DNA from: Lycocorax pyrrhopterus obiensis
Taxonomy: Eukaryota > Chordata > Aves > Passeriformes > Paradisaeidae
NCBI GenBank assembly: GCA_014706295.1
Contig: JACSVZ010000011.1
Span: forward strand, 6,225,163-6,289,162
DNA length: 64,000 bases
Reading direction: 5' to 3'
Below, one piece after another: positions 23,760-35,540 of the stretch (position 1 is the first letter of the stretch; every line of letters begins with the position of its first letter). The position numbers were made by a program, and so were the translations under genes. Below the pieces are notes generated by a model that made no database searches, was not told where the DNA came from, and saw only the letters and a list, made by a program, of their open reading frames with translations.

Positions 23760-24240
23760 TCTCGCCTCTGTATGAATCCCAGCTGGCAGTCGAGCCTTGC
23801 ACTCAAGCAGGGATGGCCATGCAGGCTCTGAGGGCAGCACAGAGGTGCAGCTGGGCTCTCCCACCCCTGGGAACAGAGTGGGACCAGGGCAGCAATGTCT
23901 GCTGCAGGGAGGGACCATCCCCACTGCCCACGGTCCTTCAGCAAGAGCCAGGGCACATCCACACCTGAGCCTGACGGGGGAGTCCCCCTGCCCACCTTGC
24001 CAGACCCTTGGTCTCCGCATGAGGCAGCTTTGGAGGGAGCCCTGCCTGCAGCTCCACAAGGCTCTCCACCACCTGCCTCCCTCAGAAGGTAACTTTCACA
24101 GCAAACACATCACAGGAAGTGTGAAATGTTCCCAGGACACGGTTTCCCATAGTGCTTGGAGGTGTCTCTGTGTGCTCAGAGGCATTGCTGAGGTCAGATT
24201 CAGCACAGGAGGGCAGACAGGGTTTTCAGAGGGGAGGTAA
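23760..24240. other. GC-rich islet
   Basis: Raised GC with frames of 65-147 codons open on both strands at once and none recognised. CpG density is modest, so it is not called a CpG island. Confidence 0.45.
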
Positions 24241-25739
24241 AGAGGGGAGATGTGCACAAACACACCCACTGTCTTTTTGAGAATCAGTGGGGGAAACTAG
24301 AAAGAGGGGGAAGATCACGGAGAATATTAAAAAGTGAGCCTTTTCCAATTTTCTGTGAAAGGTGAGAAAACAGATGAAGATTTTCAAGAGCAAACGTAAC
24401 GCTCACATACATGCACATACATACCCGCCATCTCTAGATCCCGGGGAGAAGGCAAGCTGCTGCATTGTGTAGAGATTCAAAATGTAGAAAATCAATTGTA
24501 AATCACGAGTTCTGGATTCTTTGAGATGAAGTGTAATCTGATTTACAATGTTACAAAAAGAAATTAAAGTTAATTCCAACATGATTGTGGGTATACCGCA
24601 ATTTAATACAACCATGCTGTGGCCTTTAAATCTCCACATTGCAATATGCCAACAGTCATTACTTTTTTTAAGTTTCATATTTTATTTTAAACTATAAATT
24701 GGAAATATCACATTGCTTGTTATTTACATTTCAGAATTAGGATCTCTGCTTAGAAACACAGTGCTCTATGGTGGAATACGACTATTGTGCAACTACCATA
24801 CAGCTAGGATAGTTAAAGGCACTCCAGTTCACCTCATCATTTTTTCTGCTTAAATATTATGCCACATTCTGATTAATACCAGACCAATAAAATCATCTTA
24901 GCAATCTGGTTAGAGTCTTTTGTCTACCCAGATGGCCTGCAATGTTAATGTGTGACAATTTCAACAATGAACTAGGACTGTTTTATGGAACCAACATTTG
25001 TTCCACTGCTTTTTCTTCTTAGGCTCAGAATTTTGACACAGATGGTACAAATTACTCAAAAAAACAGAAATGTTCATTTAGAAGGCTTAAATATGTGGTT
25101 TTACTCAGGCCATCCGAATCTTTTACATTTACAATTCAGTAAATTTACTAACAACCCTGCTGTAATTAAGGTCTATAAAAATCTTCCCTTCTTTCCCACT
25201 TGCTTTTCCCCTTACATATCTACAGCATTTCATTATGCATCCAATTTATTAATATTTATTCCTGTTCTGAAATGTTTTTAATTTTGGAGGATTTACACCG
25301 TTCAATCTTGCATCCGATTCTTCATACCTTTCTAATTATGGAAGAGGGGGGAAAACAACATTTAATCTGTAACCACACCTTAATCCCCCTAGAACCTACA
25401 CTTTTCTAGATCTTAGAGCAGAAAAAGAAAAGATGAAACTATGTCAGTAGCTTCTGGCCAAACAGCACAGCATCTTCAGTGAAGCAGAAGATTTTGTAAT
25501 CCTGACTTCCCATACAGATTCTCAGGAAAGAGTAAAATGTCTCTGAGAAATTACAACAGGAAGAAGAAAACAACAAGATTCTTATGAAGTGTTTCGAAGA
25601 GAGAAAGAAAGGGAGTAAGAGAAGCCCCGGACTAGAGACAGATGCACTTACAGTTTGACTGAGCCTATAAAGGCAAGAGGTTATTGTGCAAAACTGCCAG
25701 AAGACAAGAGAGTTAACATAGAGCAACTGCTCTGGAGCT
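24241..25739. other. AT-rich noncoding stretch
   Basis: Nothing recognised. Small frames (24403-24678, 24985-25281, 25200-25409) have no family match. Confidence 0.5.
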
Positions 25740-26230
25740 TTTGCTGCTACCCCAGGGAAAAGGGAGCTGGCACAGGCTTTCCTTCGCCTGTCCGGGCAGG
25801 GTTGTGTCCTGCAACACCAGAGCACCTCCCCCAGACAAGCCTCCTGCCCATACATCCAGGCAAACCACCACGGGGACTCCCCAAAATGATTTGGCCACAC
25901 ACAGAGGTGTGGAGGAGCATCCCACAGGCAGAGACGCTGCTCTGCTCCAAGCACAGGCACCCACCAGTCCCGGCTCAGGGCACTTCAGCCTAGCAGAGGC
26001 CATGGTCTGCAAGAACCCTCGTCCTTCCAGAAAGTCTTTGGGGTGCATGGGAGAGAGAGCTGAAATCATCCATCGGGGTGCACAGCACCCCTGTGAGTCC
26101 CCACAGCAGGGTTTGCTTTCAGCACATCCTTCCAAAGTGCATCTCGGCACCAGGCACAGAAATCTCGTGCCATCTCACAGCACTGCAGTTGCTAATGTTT
26201 ATTTCAGTGCCTTCAGCCAATTTACCTGAA
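25740..26230. other. GC-rich islet
   Basis: Five overlapping frames of 67-173 codons on both strands over one GC-rich stretch, which is the signature of composition rather than coding. None recognised. Confidence 0.45.
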
Positions 26231-26389
26231 CACAGCCTTCCTTTGACACTTGCTGTATCTGTGTGTGGTTTCAGCATCATTCTGATGTTCTGGTTTCCAT
26301 CTGACTATGTTTCTGTGATGGCTTGGTTTTATTATTTAAACAAATAATTTAAACAATAAAATCAAATTTAAAAACCAACATAAAACCCC
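26231..26389. other. Spacer
   Basis: Short AT-rich spacer with a repeated AATTTAAA/AATAAAATC motif near 26340-26370. Nothing else seen. Confidence 0.4.
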
Positions 26390-27110
26390 ATGACTGTCCT
26401 TTTCAGGCCTTGCAGAAAGTACGCTGCACGCCTGGTGCTCCAATTCATTATGATATTCTATTAGATCTGCCAACAGAAAGTGCATTTTGAGTTTCTAAAT
26501 GTTGTTTCCATTAGAATCAATCACTCCATGCAATTAAGCCAATAGGCTCTCACCATTTCTGCTGTTATGAGCTAAACCATCCTAAATATATTGACAGCTG
26601 TCTCCTGGAAGATGACACAAATTAGGTGGAGGGGGCATAAGCCTAAATGTCACCAGTGATAGGACAACAGTTATTCTTTCAGAAATCCACTTAATTTTCA
26701 TACCCCATAAGGCATGCTGTAGACTTTCTTTGCATTGGCAGCATGCAGTAATCGATGTTTTGCATATTACAATCAATAACATGCTTAAATGTTTAAGTTT
26801 TGCATTCTTCTACGATAAACATTGATATATTACAAACTATGTAAAACTGTTCATTGGACTTTTTGTTTGCAGCATGTACTGTATCATTCAGCAAATAAGT
26901 GAGCTAAATATTGTTTGTTACAAAACAGATGTCACATGAAATTATGCCATATGTGCTATTAAACATTTTTCTTTTTTTTTTACAGTGAAAACTAAGATTT
27001 AGTTTCAGAAGTGAGCGTATTTGGCTTTTCAAGGACTTGAAGCATGAAAACAAGATCGCTAAAATATTTTTAAATCTGCTGTGCATCTTGTAATCCAGTT
27101 TCATAGGTGG
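26390..27110. other. Enhancer-like block with TALE palindrome
   Basis: Noncoding and AT-rich, with a high density of POU (TTTGCAT, ATGCA), homeodomain and SOX-like words, a composition typical of conserved noncoding elements. The clearest site is TGACAGCTGTCT (26592-26603). It matches 11 of 12 bases of the palindromic MEIS/TGIF site and contains the E-box CAGCTG. A pyrimidine tract with a TTACAG acceptor-like end occurs near 26965-26986. Conservation not tested. Confidence 0.35.
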
Positions 27111-28099
27111 AATCCGAGTGTTTTAAATGTAGGTACATTAAAAATAATGAAATATGCTAAATGTATGATTGCATTATTACTTCTCCACAGGTTCTACTAA
27201 TTTATCATAGAGGAAAATGAGAATTTTCTAGTTTTGCCCCACCACTTAAGTGTTAAGACTCTTATCACACTGGTACCTTTAAATACATGTTCTGTAACTC
27301 AAAAATTAATAGACAATTTTCAGCCATGTAAAAAAAAGGTCCAGTTAATGGATGTATAAAATTTTCTGCAAACATTTTAAATTTGTATCCAAGAATAGGG
27401 GGTGTATGGGATTCACTGAGGTCAGGGATGGTCAACGCAGACTTGCTTCAGGGTGAAACCCAAACCCAGTAACTCCGCACGAGGGAAAGGAGCACGTTCC
27501 AAGATTCGACTGCAATTGTTTTGACAGAACCATATATGCGAAAGCAGAGCAATCTATATCTCTAGACTCTCAAAGTGTGAACTCCACAACAGAGTGAGCA
27601 GAATGCAGGAAACATGTTGCTAAGAGCCATACAGTAAAACAAAATCTGGTTGCCACAAGAAGAGTGACATTGGCATCAGAGGCAAAGACACTTACACCCA
27701 CAAATGGAAACACGGCGCACTGGGAAAGCAAGGAGAAGAGGAGCAGATGCAGCAGCATGAGGAAGAAACTCAAAGTAAAGATCTTCAGACTCCATATGTA
27801 GTTTTCTTTCTCTTATTCATCAAAAGGAGGAAGACAGGGTAAACAAAAAGGGAGATAAAGACAGGAAGGTGAAGAAAATATTTTTTTCTTTCTCCCCCCT
27901 GAAGGCAAATACTTGCTTACATTTCTAAACATACTATCTTTGTGAGGCCTCTCTGTAATACAAATAACTAATTGCTTGCCAGCGAGCAGTAAAACTGAGA
28001 ATAAGAGTCCTTGATCTCCCAGCTTGGTGGAGATTCCTGAGGCTTCTAGTCAGTAAAAAAAAACCCTGCAAATAAACTTTAACACTTCAGTGGATGGAG
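27111..28099. other. Noncoding stretch
   Basis: AT-rich with purine-rich patches (27710-27740, 27825-27875). No gene or repeat recognised; the frame 27570-27773 (minus) is not recognised. Confidence 0.5.
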
Positions 28100-28700
28100 T
28101 CTCTCCTCTAACACTACGAGCTTCCATATGGAGCCAGACAAACTCATCTTAGACCCCAGGATATGGTGCCAGGCCTGGTGAAGCTGCCTTCCACAGGTCA
28201 CAGCACCTGCTCTACTGTATCAAATCCCCTTCCTGCTTTCTCCTGTTTTCTGAAGGGTAGCGTCACCTTTTTCACATCCTATCCGTCGTTTTGCAGGTTC
28301 TCTTGGATTATTTGTGGAGGAATGGCAGATGGGGCCACCACGAAGGATCACTGCTGTGACTCGTTCACACCACCACACACATGGGAGACAGATAAATACC
28401 AGTTTATTGGCTTACTGAGTTTTCCCACAAGGAGAAGCTTTTCCAGCACAGTGATGCAGCAAAATTCAATGCCTCCAACCAACCAGCCCCACCAGCTCTG
28501 CTTTAGACTGATACCAGGAGGATGAGCCCTTGTTTTGGTGCCCACCCTGCAGGTCAGCACAGAGCTCTGGCTGCTGGGGAGGGGTCCCAGAGATCCCTTG
28601 CCACCGCAGGGATGCCTGGTGCCAATGTCTGCCCCTCAGACCTGGCACTGCAATGCCAAGCACCACCCTGAAAGTGCTGGCTTTTCCAGTTTCCTGATCT
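28100..28700. other. GC-raised islet
   Basis: Slightly GC-rich, with 66-120 codon frames on both strands, none recognised. Confidence 0.4.
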
Positions 28701-31437
28701 AAAATGCCTTGGCTAAGTCTAAACAGGGTTTTTGTCTATAGTGCAAGACACAGTAGAAGCAGATCAAGCATTTTCCCAGGAAAAAGCACAACCATGGAGC
28801 AGCAGGCAGGAACAGCTATTCTGCAGTAACTTCCTTCATGGCAAATCCTTAGTTCACACAAGATGTTCAGCATAGAAAAACATACACAACTTCTAAAAAA
28901 AAAAAATAAAACCCAGCTTTTTTTCTGCAAATACACTATTTTTCACCCAAGATTATTTTAAAATTATATAGCTAGGTGCCAGTATTTGGGGTGATAGATT
29001 CTTTACAAGTGCCAAAGATCTGAGAGTGGGAAAGATTACAGGTAACCCTGCAACCCTGATTGAATGCAAATAGAGTTGTAAAAGCTTCCTCTTCTCCCTG
29101 CCTCCATGTTGCACCTTATGCAGCAAAGTGCTTAGTACATGATAAAAATAGCTAGATCTTTCAAAATCTTAGAAGAAAGGTACTTGAATGTTTTTCTTTA
29201 AACGCTGTATTTTCTTAAAGGCAACATAATGAGGTCAACCAAAGCTGGCTTCAAGCTGATAAACTGTGTTTAGGAGAAACCAGAGGTTGAGCGAGGGGGT
29301 TTTAGCAGAGGAAAACAAAGAGAATGATTGCAAAAGTCAGATCTCAAAATGTTAATCAGATTCAGAAACATAAAACATGACAATTTAATGGTGTTTGGTT
29401 AAAACCAGAAAATTTTAAAGTTCTAAGCATCTTACATTGAATTCTAATACTTTTTTAATTATTAGATATAAAATGCTTACAATTTTCACTGAAAATTAGA
29501 CTTGGTAATTTATATTTCTTGTTTATACAGTACAATTTGCTGATGAAAAAAATGTGCTAAACTTATTGATTCATGACCATAATTGTTTAATTATTTATCA
29601 TTGCAGAATTATATTAGCATTTATAATAATGCAGATGTGCACAAAGGCTAAGAAGTCATATACAGCTTTTGTTTTGTGTTTGCTGTGCTGAAATTAGGTT
29701 GATCCAGGTTGTGTGTGCACACTGCATATTGCAAGTGTTGCAACGCGGTGTCCCTTGGTTTTACTGGAGTTAGAGGGGGTCTAACCAATGGCCGCAATAA
29801 TGAAAACGCTCCGATAGCAAATAAAGAATACAAACCCAAAGCCAACAGCATTGCAAAAGAAGTCTCCTCTCAGGCTGTCTCCTCTGTTACCAGGATGCAC
29901 ATTAAATTCAGTGCAACACACGCACAGCTGTTTGCTCCGTACCACCCACAGCAAAGGAACAGCTCGTGTGTGTTTGGTACAGGGGAAGCCAACGAGAGCT
30001 GCACACCACAAAAATTACAACCAGCTAAGCCAGCCAAAATCTTCTGCGTGAGGCCAGTTAAAGAAGAACATAAGAACTCTTGATATGAGAGAAACACATT
30101 CCTTTAATTTTCATCTTTAAGGGATCATAAACAGTGGAAGAAAATGACAGATGCCTCACTTCAGCCTCTCCTCCCCTCTGTGTGCTAAATCTATTCCCTC
30201 AAGGAACTCCAATAAGACTGACATACATCCCTTTCTGGAGAACTGCTAAAACAGCTTTGCCATGGGCTTCACAAGAAATTTGTAACACTGAGTGTGTCTT
30301 CTGGACTCATCCTTTTGACATATTGATAGCCAAGGCTCCCATTGCCTCTCCCCTCCGCGCTCTTTTCACCTAACACTATTTACTGGTGCTACCTTTTCAC
30401 AATTAAGAGTCCGTATCAAAGCAGTTGTAACACCATTTAAGCAGCTTTTCTAAGGAATCAAATCTAAATGAAAAGGCAAAGTATAAAAATGCCCCATCTT
30501 CCGCTGTGCCTAACTGATTTGCTCTGCATTTTATCCTCAGGGAGGTGCTGATTCCAAAAGCCAGGGAAGAAGGACCATTCACAAAAGCAGCATCACACAA
30601 CCAGCAAGGACAGCTGATTGTGCATTGTACACCCACACACATCGAGGGTCTCTAAAAGCAGCCCCCCAGTCATGCTCTGGCTGTGGTGGCTGGATTGTTT
30701 ATCACAATTCACAGGGGGAGCATTTAACCTACTGACTCCTGCACCACAGCACAGGCCAGGTATTTGTTTCTTTTGTTAGATTAATATTGGTAACAGAATA
30801 ACACACTCATTAGTGGTGATAATGATTATACAGTGAGGTAGAATAGCAATTCTTCCAATGTACCGTACAGAGGAGTCAGTTTCATTAATTAATGAAATTT
30901 ATTAAAGAACACAAGACAATCAAAGAAAACACACTTTGGTTAAGCACCTTCTCAGACGCTGATCATTGGTTCAGTAACTTTAAACCCTTCCACCTGCTAT
31001 GAAAATGCTGCATGTGCCACACAGAGGGAAGAGGGACAGGAGAGCACATCCTGGCTCGGAGATGGGCAAGCATCCTTTCCCCCTTGGCTGGCAGGAACAG
31101 AAGCCCCTATAGAGGCTGCAAGGGGCTCCAGAGTGGGAAAAACCCAGAGGAGCTAGACAGCAGGATGAACTGTGTCCCCACACTGAATAGATCCCTCCAT
31201 TTCCCAGCTTGCTCTGTCACTGTGTAATGTAAGAGACCAGTTCCTCTGGGAGTGCTCCTGCAAGGTCCTAGCCACACCTTCAAGAAGTCTGAGTGAGGAC
31301 TTCTTTTGAGCAGGGTTATTTCAAACACTTTGCAGCTATTAAAACCTGAATCCTCATAGACATCTGTGAGGGATGGCCATTAAACAAATTATTTACCAGA
31401 ACTGCAGAAAAACATGCAGGCTTTGGTTTTCCCTAGT
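28701..31437. other. Noncoding stretch
   Basis: AT-rich between about 28900 and 29640. Frames clustered at 29648-30097 on both strands are unrecognised. An octamer ATGCAAAT lies near 29065-29072. The palindrome at 30880-30897 is listed separately. No gene called. Confidence 0.45.
30880..30897. promoter_or_regulatory. 18-bp perfect palindrome of homeodomain cores
   Basis: TTTCATTAATTAATGAAA is its own reverse complement. It stacks overlapping TAAT/ATTA cores around TTAATTAA, a form bound by dimers of several homeodomain and POU-homeodomain classes. AT richness makes chance occurrence possible. Confidence 0.5.
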
Positions 31438-31474
31438 GTAAAAAAACAAAACCAAAACAAAACCAAAACAAACA
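31438..31474 (+). repeat. (AAAACC)n-like simple repeat
   Basis: An A-rich tract with regularly spaced AAAACC/AAAAC units (CAAAACCAAAACAAAACC and similar). It lies directly before the MIR-like remnant. Since that remnant is on the minus strand, this A-tract is not its tail. Confidence 0.75.
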
Positions 31475-31475
31475 A

Positions 31476-31540
31476 CTATGGCAGAGTAGAGACTTGAATC
31501 CAGGTTCCCAGTCTCACAGCTGTCTCAGGCAGCAATGCCT
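31476..31540 (-). mobile_element. MIR-like SINE remnant
   Basis: The strand shown reads CTATGGCAGAGTAGAGACTT, GAATCCAGGTTCCCAGTCTC and ACAGCTGT. This parallels the reverse complement of the MIR core (AGTGGCAGAGCCRGGATTYG, AACCCAGG). The similarity covers only about 45-60 bases, so subfamily and borders are uncertain. It could be a related CORE-SINE. Such elements were active in early amniote ancestors, which fits its decay. Confidence 0.45.
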
Positions 31541-32349
31541 GCATACAAGTGATCACATTCCTACATGACTGTCACATCAGATTTTAATTCTGGCTACCAA
31601 CACACTGCCATTTGCTATCTGGGGGATTTGTTGGCTTTGCCAAGCAAGGAAATACCCAAGTGTTCAACTGTGTGTTTACAGCTCAAGCCGTTTTAGAAGG
31701 AAAAAAGTTGGTGAGGAAGAGTAAAATTGCTATAGGAGCTGCAAGACACAGTTTCCTGAATTTTCCCCAGGAATTAGTTACATTACATAGTATTTCTGAT
31801 CATCCAATTCGATCTTTGATTTTTAGTTCCACCACCACAAGATAGCAGTTGCTCAGTGCTGTGCAGAGAGATGCTTAAGAGATTAGGAAATGCCTGAATA
31901 CAACAGACACCACAACAGGGGACTCAAAACATGCCATGGCAGCAAACCAAAGACGGTATCTCTCACCTTACTTTGCTTACTCTGTTTTGTTCAAATATTA
32001 ATGTCTTTTAGGAAATTATGATAAATTGCAATCTATTTTTATTATGATCTTTCCAGGTGATGTCATATCTGCTTTAAACCAAAAGTGACTGGTAAGATCA
32101 ACGTGCCAATAGTGAGCCTTCATTTCAGTTTAGACCAAGACCTATTTGTAAAAAACCAGACAGACACATCTAACAGCAGAGAACAACTTTTTAAAGTAAT
32201 GCTTTCTGGCTTGCCAACATTTGCTGCAAAACTTCAGACATCTAGGGGGAAAAGTAACAAATTTAACTCTATTTCTTCAAGAAAACATTCTGAAACCAAA
32301 GTCAACAAGACTTTGTCTCAGGAAGAGGATTTGAGGGTTGTTTTGGTTC
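31541..32349. other. Noncoding stretch
   Basis: AT-rich. The 128-codon plus frame 32085-32471 overlaps the next repeat remnant and is not recognised. No other feature. Confidence 0.4.
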
Positions 32350-32425
32350 CTGCACAGGACTTGGTGCAAGTCACTTCCGAGTGTCAGAGTTTATTGTATT
32401 TCTTGGCTCTGCAAATGGAAACCAA
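32350..32425 (+). mobile_element. MIR-like SINE remnant
   Basis: ACTTGGTGCAAGTCACTTCC followed after spacing by CAGAGTTTATTGTATTTCTT and GGCTCTGCAAATGGAAA. This parallels the MIR order: CTTGGGCAAGTCACTTAACC, then CTCAGTTTCCTCATCTGTAA, then AATGGG. The order and spacing fit a plus-strand copy. Divergence is high and the borders are uncertain. Confidence 0.45.
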
Positions 32426-33497
32426 GCTCATTCAAAATCCACCTCATAAAGGAAGTGCTTACAACTCCTAAATCACGACCCAGAACTCAGTATTTCAGGT
32501 CACTTATTTGCAAGATAACAAAAACTCACCTGTTGCAGTTCTTACTAAATGATGTGTGAAGTCACTACATTTATACAAGGTGGATGTAATTCTGTAGCCG
32601 AAATTCTTCTCTTTTCCATCAGCACCAATCTGGAACAACTGTTCTCGCAGTAAAGGAGAAAACTTCATGCAAATTGTCCCATGTCCTTAAAACCACTGCC
32701 CCTGAAGTCAGCCTGAGAGTGCTGCAGAAGCTAACCCAGGAAAGAACTGCTTTAACACGCTTAATGAAGAAATGAGGTGGAATTGAAATGAATTTTCACA
32801 GCAATCAATGGAATACTTCAATGTTTCCTTGAAAAGCCTGGCTTCTCTCCTCCCAGGTTGCCCCTTACCTCTTTCCCATTGTATTTCCATCAATTTAGAA
32901 CTTAAATCAGCAAAACAACTGTGTGACTTTCAAAAATGCTTGAAATCTATGAGCATGAAAATGTATTTTTTGTGGCAGTGTGCAACCATGAAACTTTTTT
33001 TAATGAAGAGACTGAAGTTGTATCTGCTCTGTTACTTGCCTGGGTTTGCTGTCACCATTGCTGCACCCCCACAACTTTATAATGGTTAAGATAAAAGTAT
33101 GTCTGGACTACAATGGATGGGTTTTGTCCTTCATTAGAATCATTGTTTTTCATCACACTTTATTTTCAGTAATTTTCCTTTAAAATAACTCTTTGAACCA
33201 AAGCCTACATTCCTCTCTTGTTCCAACACTAATCTCCTATTTGCCAGTGCTCAGGAGTCACACATATTGCTATATTTGGTGTTATTCCTAAAGCTCTTCA
33301 TAATCACACCACAATTAATTCCTTAAATTTAAAAGTGTTTTGAGCTCTCCTAATTGTAGAGACAACTTCAAGAATATTGCCAAAATAATCTAATTGTCTC
33401 CAAGTGACAAAGCGATGAACAAAAATCACTTTAAAATAAAAAAACCCTTCTCATAAGCCAACATCATATTTGTGGGGAGCCTGACTCACAGTTGTGA
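32426..33497. other. Noncoding stretch
   Basis: AT-rich, with an octamer ATGCAAAT near 32667-32674. The frames 32708-32893 and 32808-33089 are not recognised. Confidence 0.45.
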
Positions 33498-34207
33498 GTG
33501 CTGGTGTTTAGTAACATAAACTGCTCTTGTCTCAAAGATCCTGGAAACTTTATACAACTTCTTAAGCTCAGGGAGGTCATGCAGGAAAAAGTGCTAAACC
33601 CCCAGATCTTCAAGTTCCCAGATGGATGCCTTGTTCACAGACACACTGATTCTAGACTAGCCTCTCATCCCTTTAACATCCCATCCATGAACTGTCTACT
33701 GGTCCTGCAGCTGGGACCCACCATCAGCTGCCATCTCTTCTTGCCCCTTCAGTCTCCAAACAGGAGGCCAAGGCCACATGCACACAGCCCAAGAGCTTCC
33801 ATGCAGCACCAAATGCACCCTCAAACAGCCACAGTTCAGCACAGGAGGGTCTACAGTCCCCCTTCTGTCCTTCTCCCCTGTGACAAGGACGCCTCTCTGC
33901 TGGCACCAGAGGAAAATGATGTGCCTGGGCAGAGATACCAACATCAGTTCAGAGGGAATCACCACCTGCACAGCACAAAGCACATGGGGCACTCAAAGGA
34001 ACACCTTGTACACCTCAAAAAGAACAGAAGGTGGAGACTCTCCAGAGCACAGAGGAGACCTTGTTTCTTCAGTCTGTTCACAAGTGTCTCCTGAACGTAA
34101 AATGTTCAGAAAGACCTGTGGTTTAACGGAGTCAAATTTCATTCTCCAGGTAAAAATAAATTGAGGTAAACAAGGTAAAGCCTTCCTCCCCCTCCCCCTG
34201 ACAGCAC
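33498..34207. other. Noncoding stretch with the longest chance frame
   Basis: A 198-codon plus frame (33498-34094) is the longest in the window. Its product is His/Pro/Ser-rich without any domain I recognise, and a second plus frame (33778-34164) and minus frames overlap it. It is treated as chance. A C-rich run (CCTCCCCCTCCCCCTGACAG) ends at 34204. Confidence 0.4.
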
Positions 34208-35270
34208 TGAACTCTCAGAAAGCCTCTCCAGGACTGAGCAAGCAGAGCTTGAGCCTCTTACTCAGGACTGGTAATGTACAAAGTCCCATCTGGGGAGTCC
34301 TGTCCTGTAACCCACTGCAAGGTCACCTCCACATCAAGCCGATTTCAGAGGCTGCACAACACTGAACAGCCTCTCTGGCTGTTCCCCTGATCCCAGAGGG
34401 CACGACTCCCACTGCAACACGAGAGTTAGCCCAGCATTCTAATCATCACCCAGACCCCAAAGAGCGTTCAAACTGAAGAGATTGGGGAAAAAGAATCTTT
34501 TAGGAGATAAGCGTAGTTTTGTCTGTGCATAATGAGAGTAAAACATGAGATATCTAAATCTTTATCCCATATTCATACATTTATAGCCAAAAAAGCAAGG
34601 AACAATATCAGAAATGTTCCAAGAATACTATGCCAGTACTTATCTGGTGACACTTGAGATGAAGAAGATAATTGAAAGGATGATTGCATTGGGCTTGTTG
34701 TACTCCATTGATAAGAAAGGTTTTAGAGAGCCCATTCAGTATGCTCAGCCATGATACAAGATGCCAGGAGAAAACACGGTACTGCGGCAGTGACAGCACC
34801 TCGGATCTATGAAACGTTAAAATGAAAGATAAAGCAGGCTCTGAAAGAAGCAATATTGGGCACAGTTTGCCCGATGACAAACATTTGGACAAATATCTAG
34901 ACATCAGAATACCTCTTAATCACTGCCCTCTGACTGTCACCCGGCATTCCCATGCAAAAATCTGCCCGTAAAGGAGAAGCCTTTGCTGTCTCTCCCCTTG
35001 GGAAGGGCCAGTAAGAAAAACACCAACAGCCCAAACCCTGTGTGGCTGTGCTCTCAGGATCTGCCAGCAGGGCTGATGTGAGGTCCAAACCCAGGAAAAA
35101 CAGGAGGTGATCGCTTGTTTTCCTGTTCTATTTATTAAACAGTTCTTCCTTGATTATAACTAAGCACTAAGTTTTTGCAATACTAGCAAAATCTGTAACG
35201 GTTTCTATAACTCTCATGATATTCTAAGCTAACTTCAGAGGCAGAGCAATTTACCAGAACTGCAGCTCAA
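34208..35270. other. Noncoding stretch
   Basis: No feature recognised. Short frames at 34608-34904 and 34897-35088 (minus) have no family match. Decayed hAT sequence may extend into the last 100 bases but cannot be traced. Confidence 0.4.
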
Positions 35271-35540
35271 ACAAGTTTGAATTTCATTTGCTATATATAT
35301 GAAGAGAATGCTCTTACTGAAAAAAGAAATGCATGAGCGCACATTAAAGCAGAGCTTTGATTCTGAACTCTTTATCCTGAACTCTGAACAATGGATACTT
35401 ATGAATCATTTGTGCTGCATACTGAAGCCTTTTGAACTGGTAACAAGAGAAATCAGTTCTGCTAATGCATCTCTCATCCCAGATCTCTCACTCATCCAGA
35501 TTTTAAATCTGAAACTTAGAAGAATAAAACCGTCTTTTTG
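35271..35540 (+). pseudogene. Decayed hAT-type transposase / ZBED-like fragment
   Basis: The frame starting at 35299 gives MKRMLLLKKEM, then LNSEQWILMNHLCCILKPFE, then LVTREISSANASLIPDL. This fits a conserved block of hAT-superfamily transposases and ZBED proteins: Y-x-M-L-x-R-hydrophobic, then W-x-x-hydrophobic, then L-K-P-F-E-x-x-T-x-x-x-S, then a hydrophobic stretch. W32, L42-K43-P44-F45-E46 and T49 are present. Immediately upstream, one base out of frame (35271-35297), the sequence reads TSLNFICYI. This aligns with the usual T-R-W-N-S-T-Y-Y motif, with Trp changed to Leu. So there is a frameshift at about 35298, and neither the BED finger, the catalytic N-terminal part nor the C-terminal dimerisation block is seen. 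Similarity fades after about 35530. No gene neighbours. It is an old fossil, most likely noncoding; domestication is not supported. Confidence 0.65.

Noticed and set aside
26965..26986. Strong-looking splice acceptor (poly-T then TTACAG)
   Set aside because: The sequence after it has early stops in the frames read, and no donor at a sensible distance was found. AT-rich DNA yields such tracts often.
33498..34094. Longest open frame (198 codons, plus strand)
   Set aside because: No recognised domain, His/Pro/Ser-rich composition, competing frames on both strands, no splice or start context that favours it.
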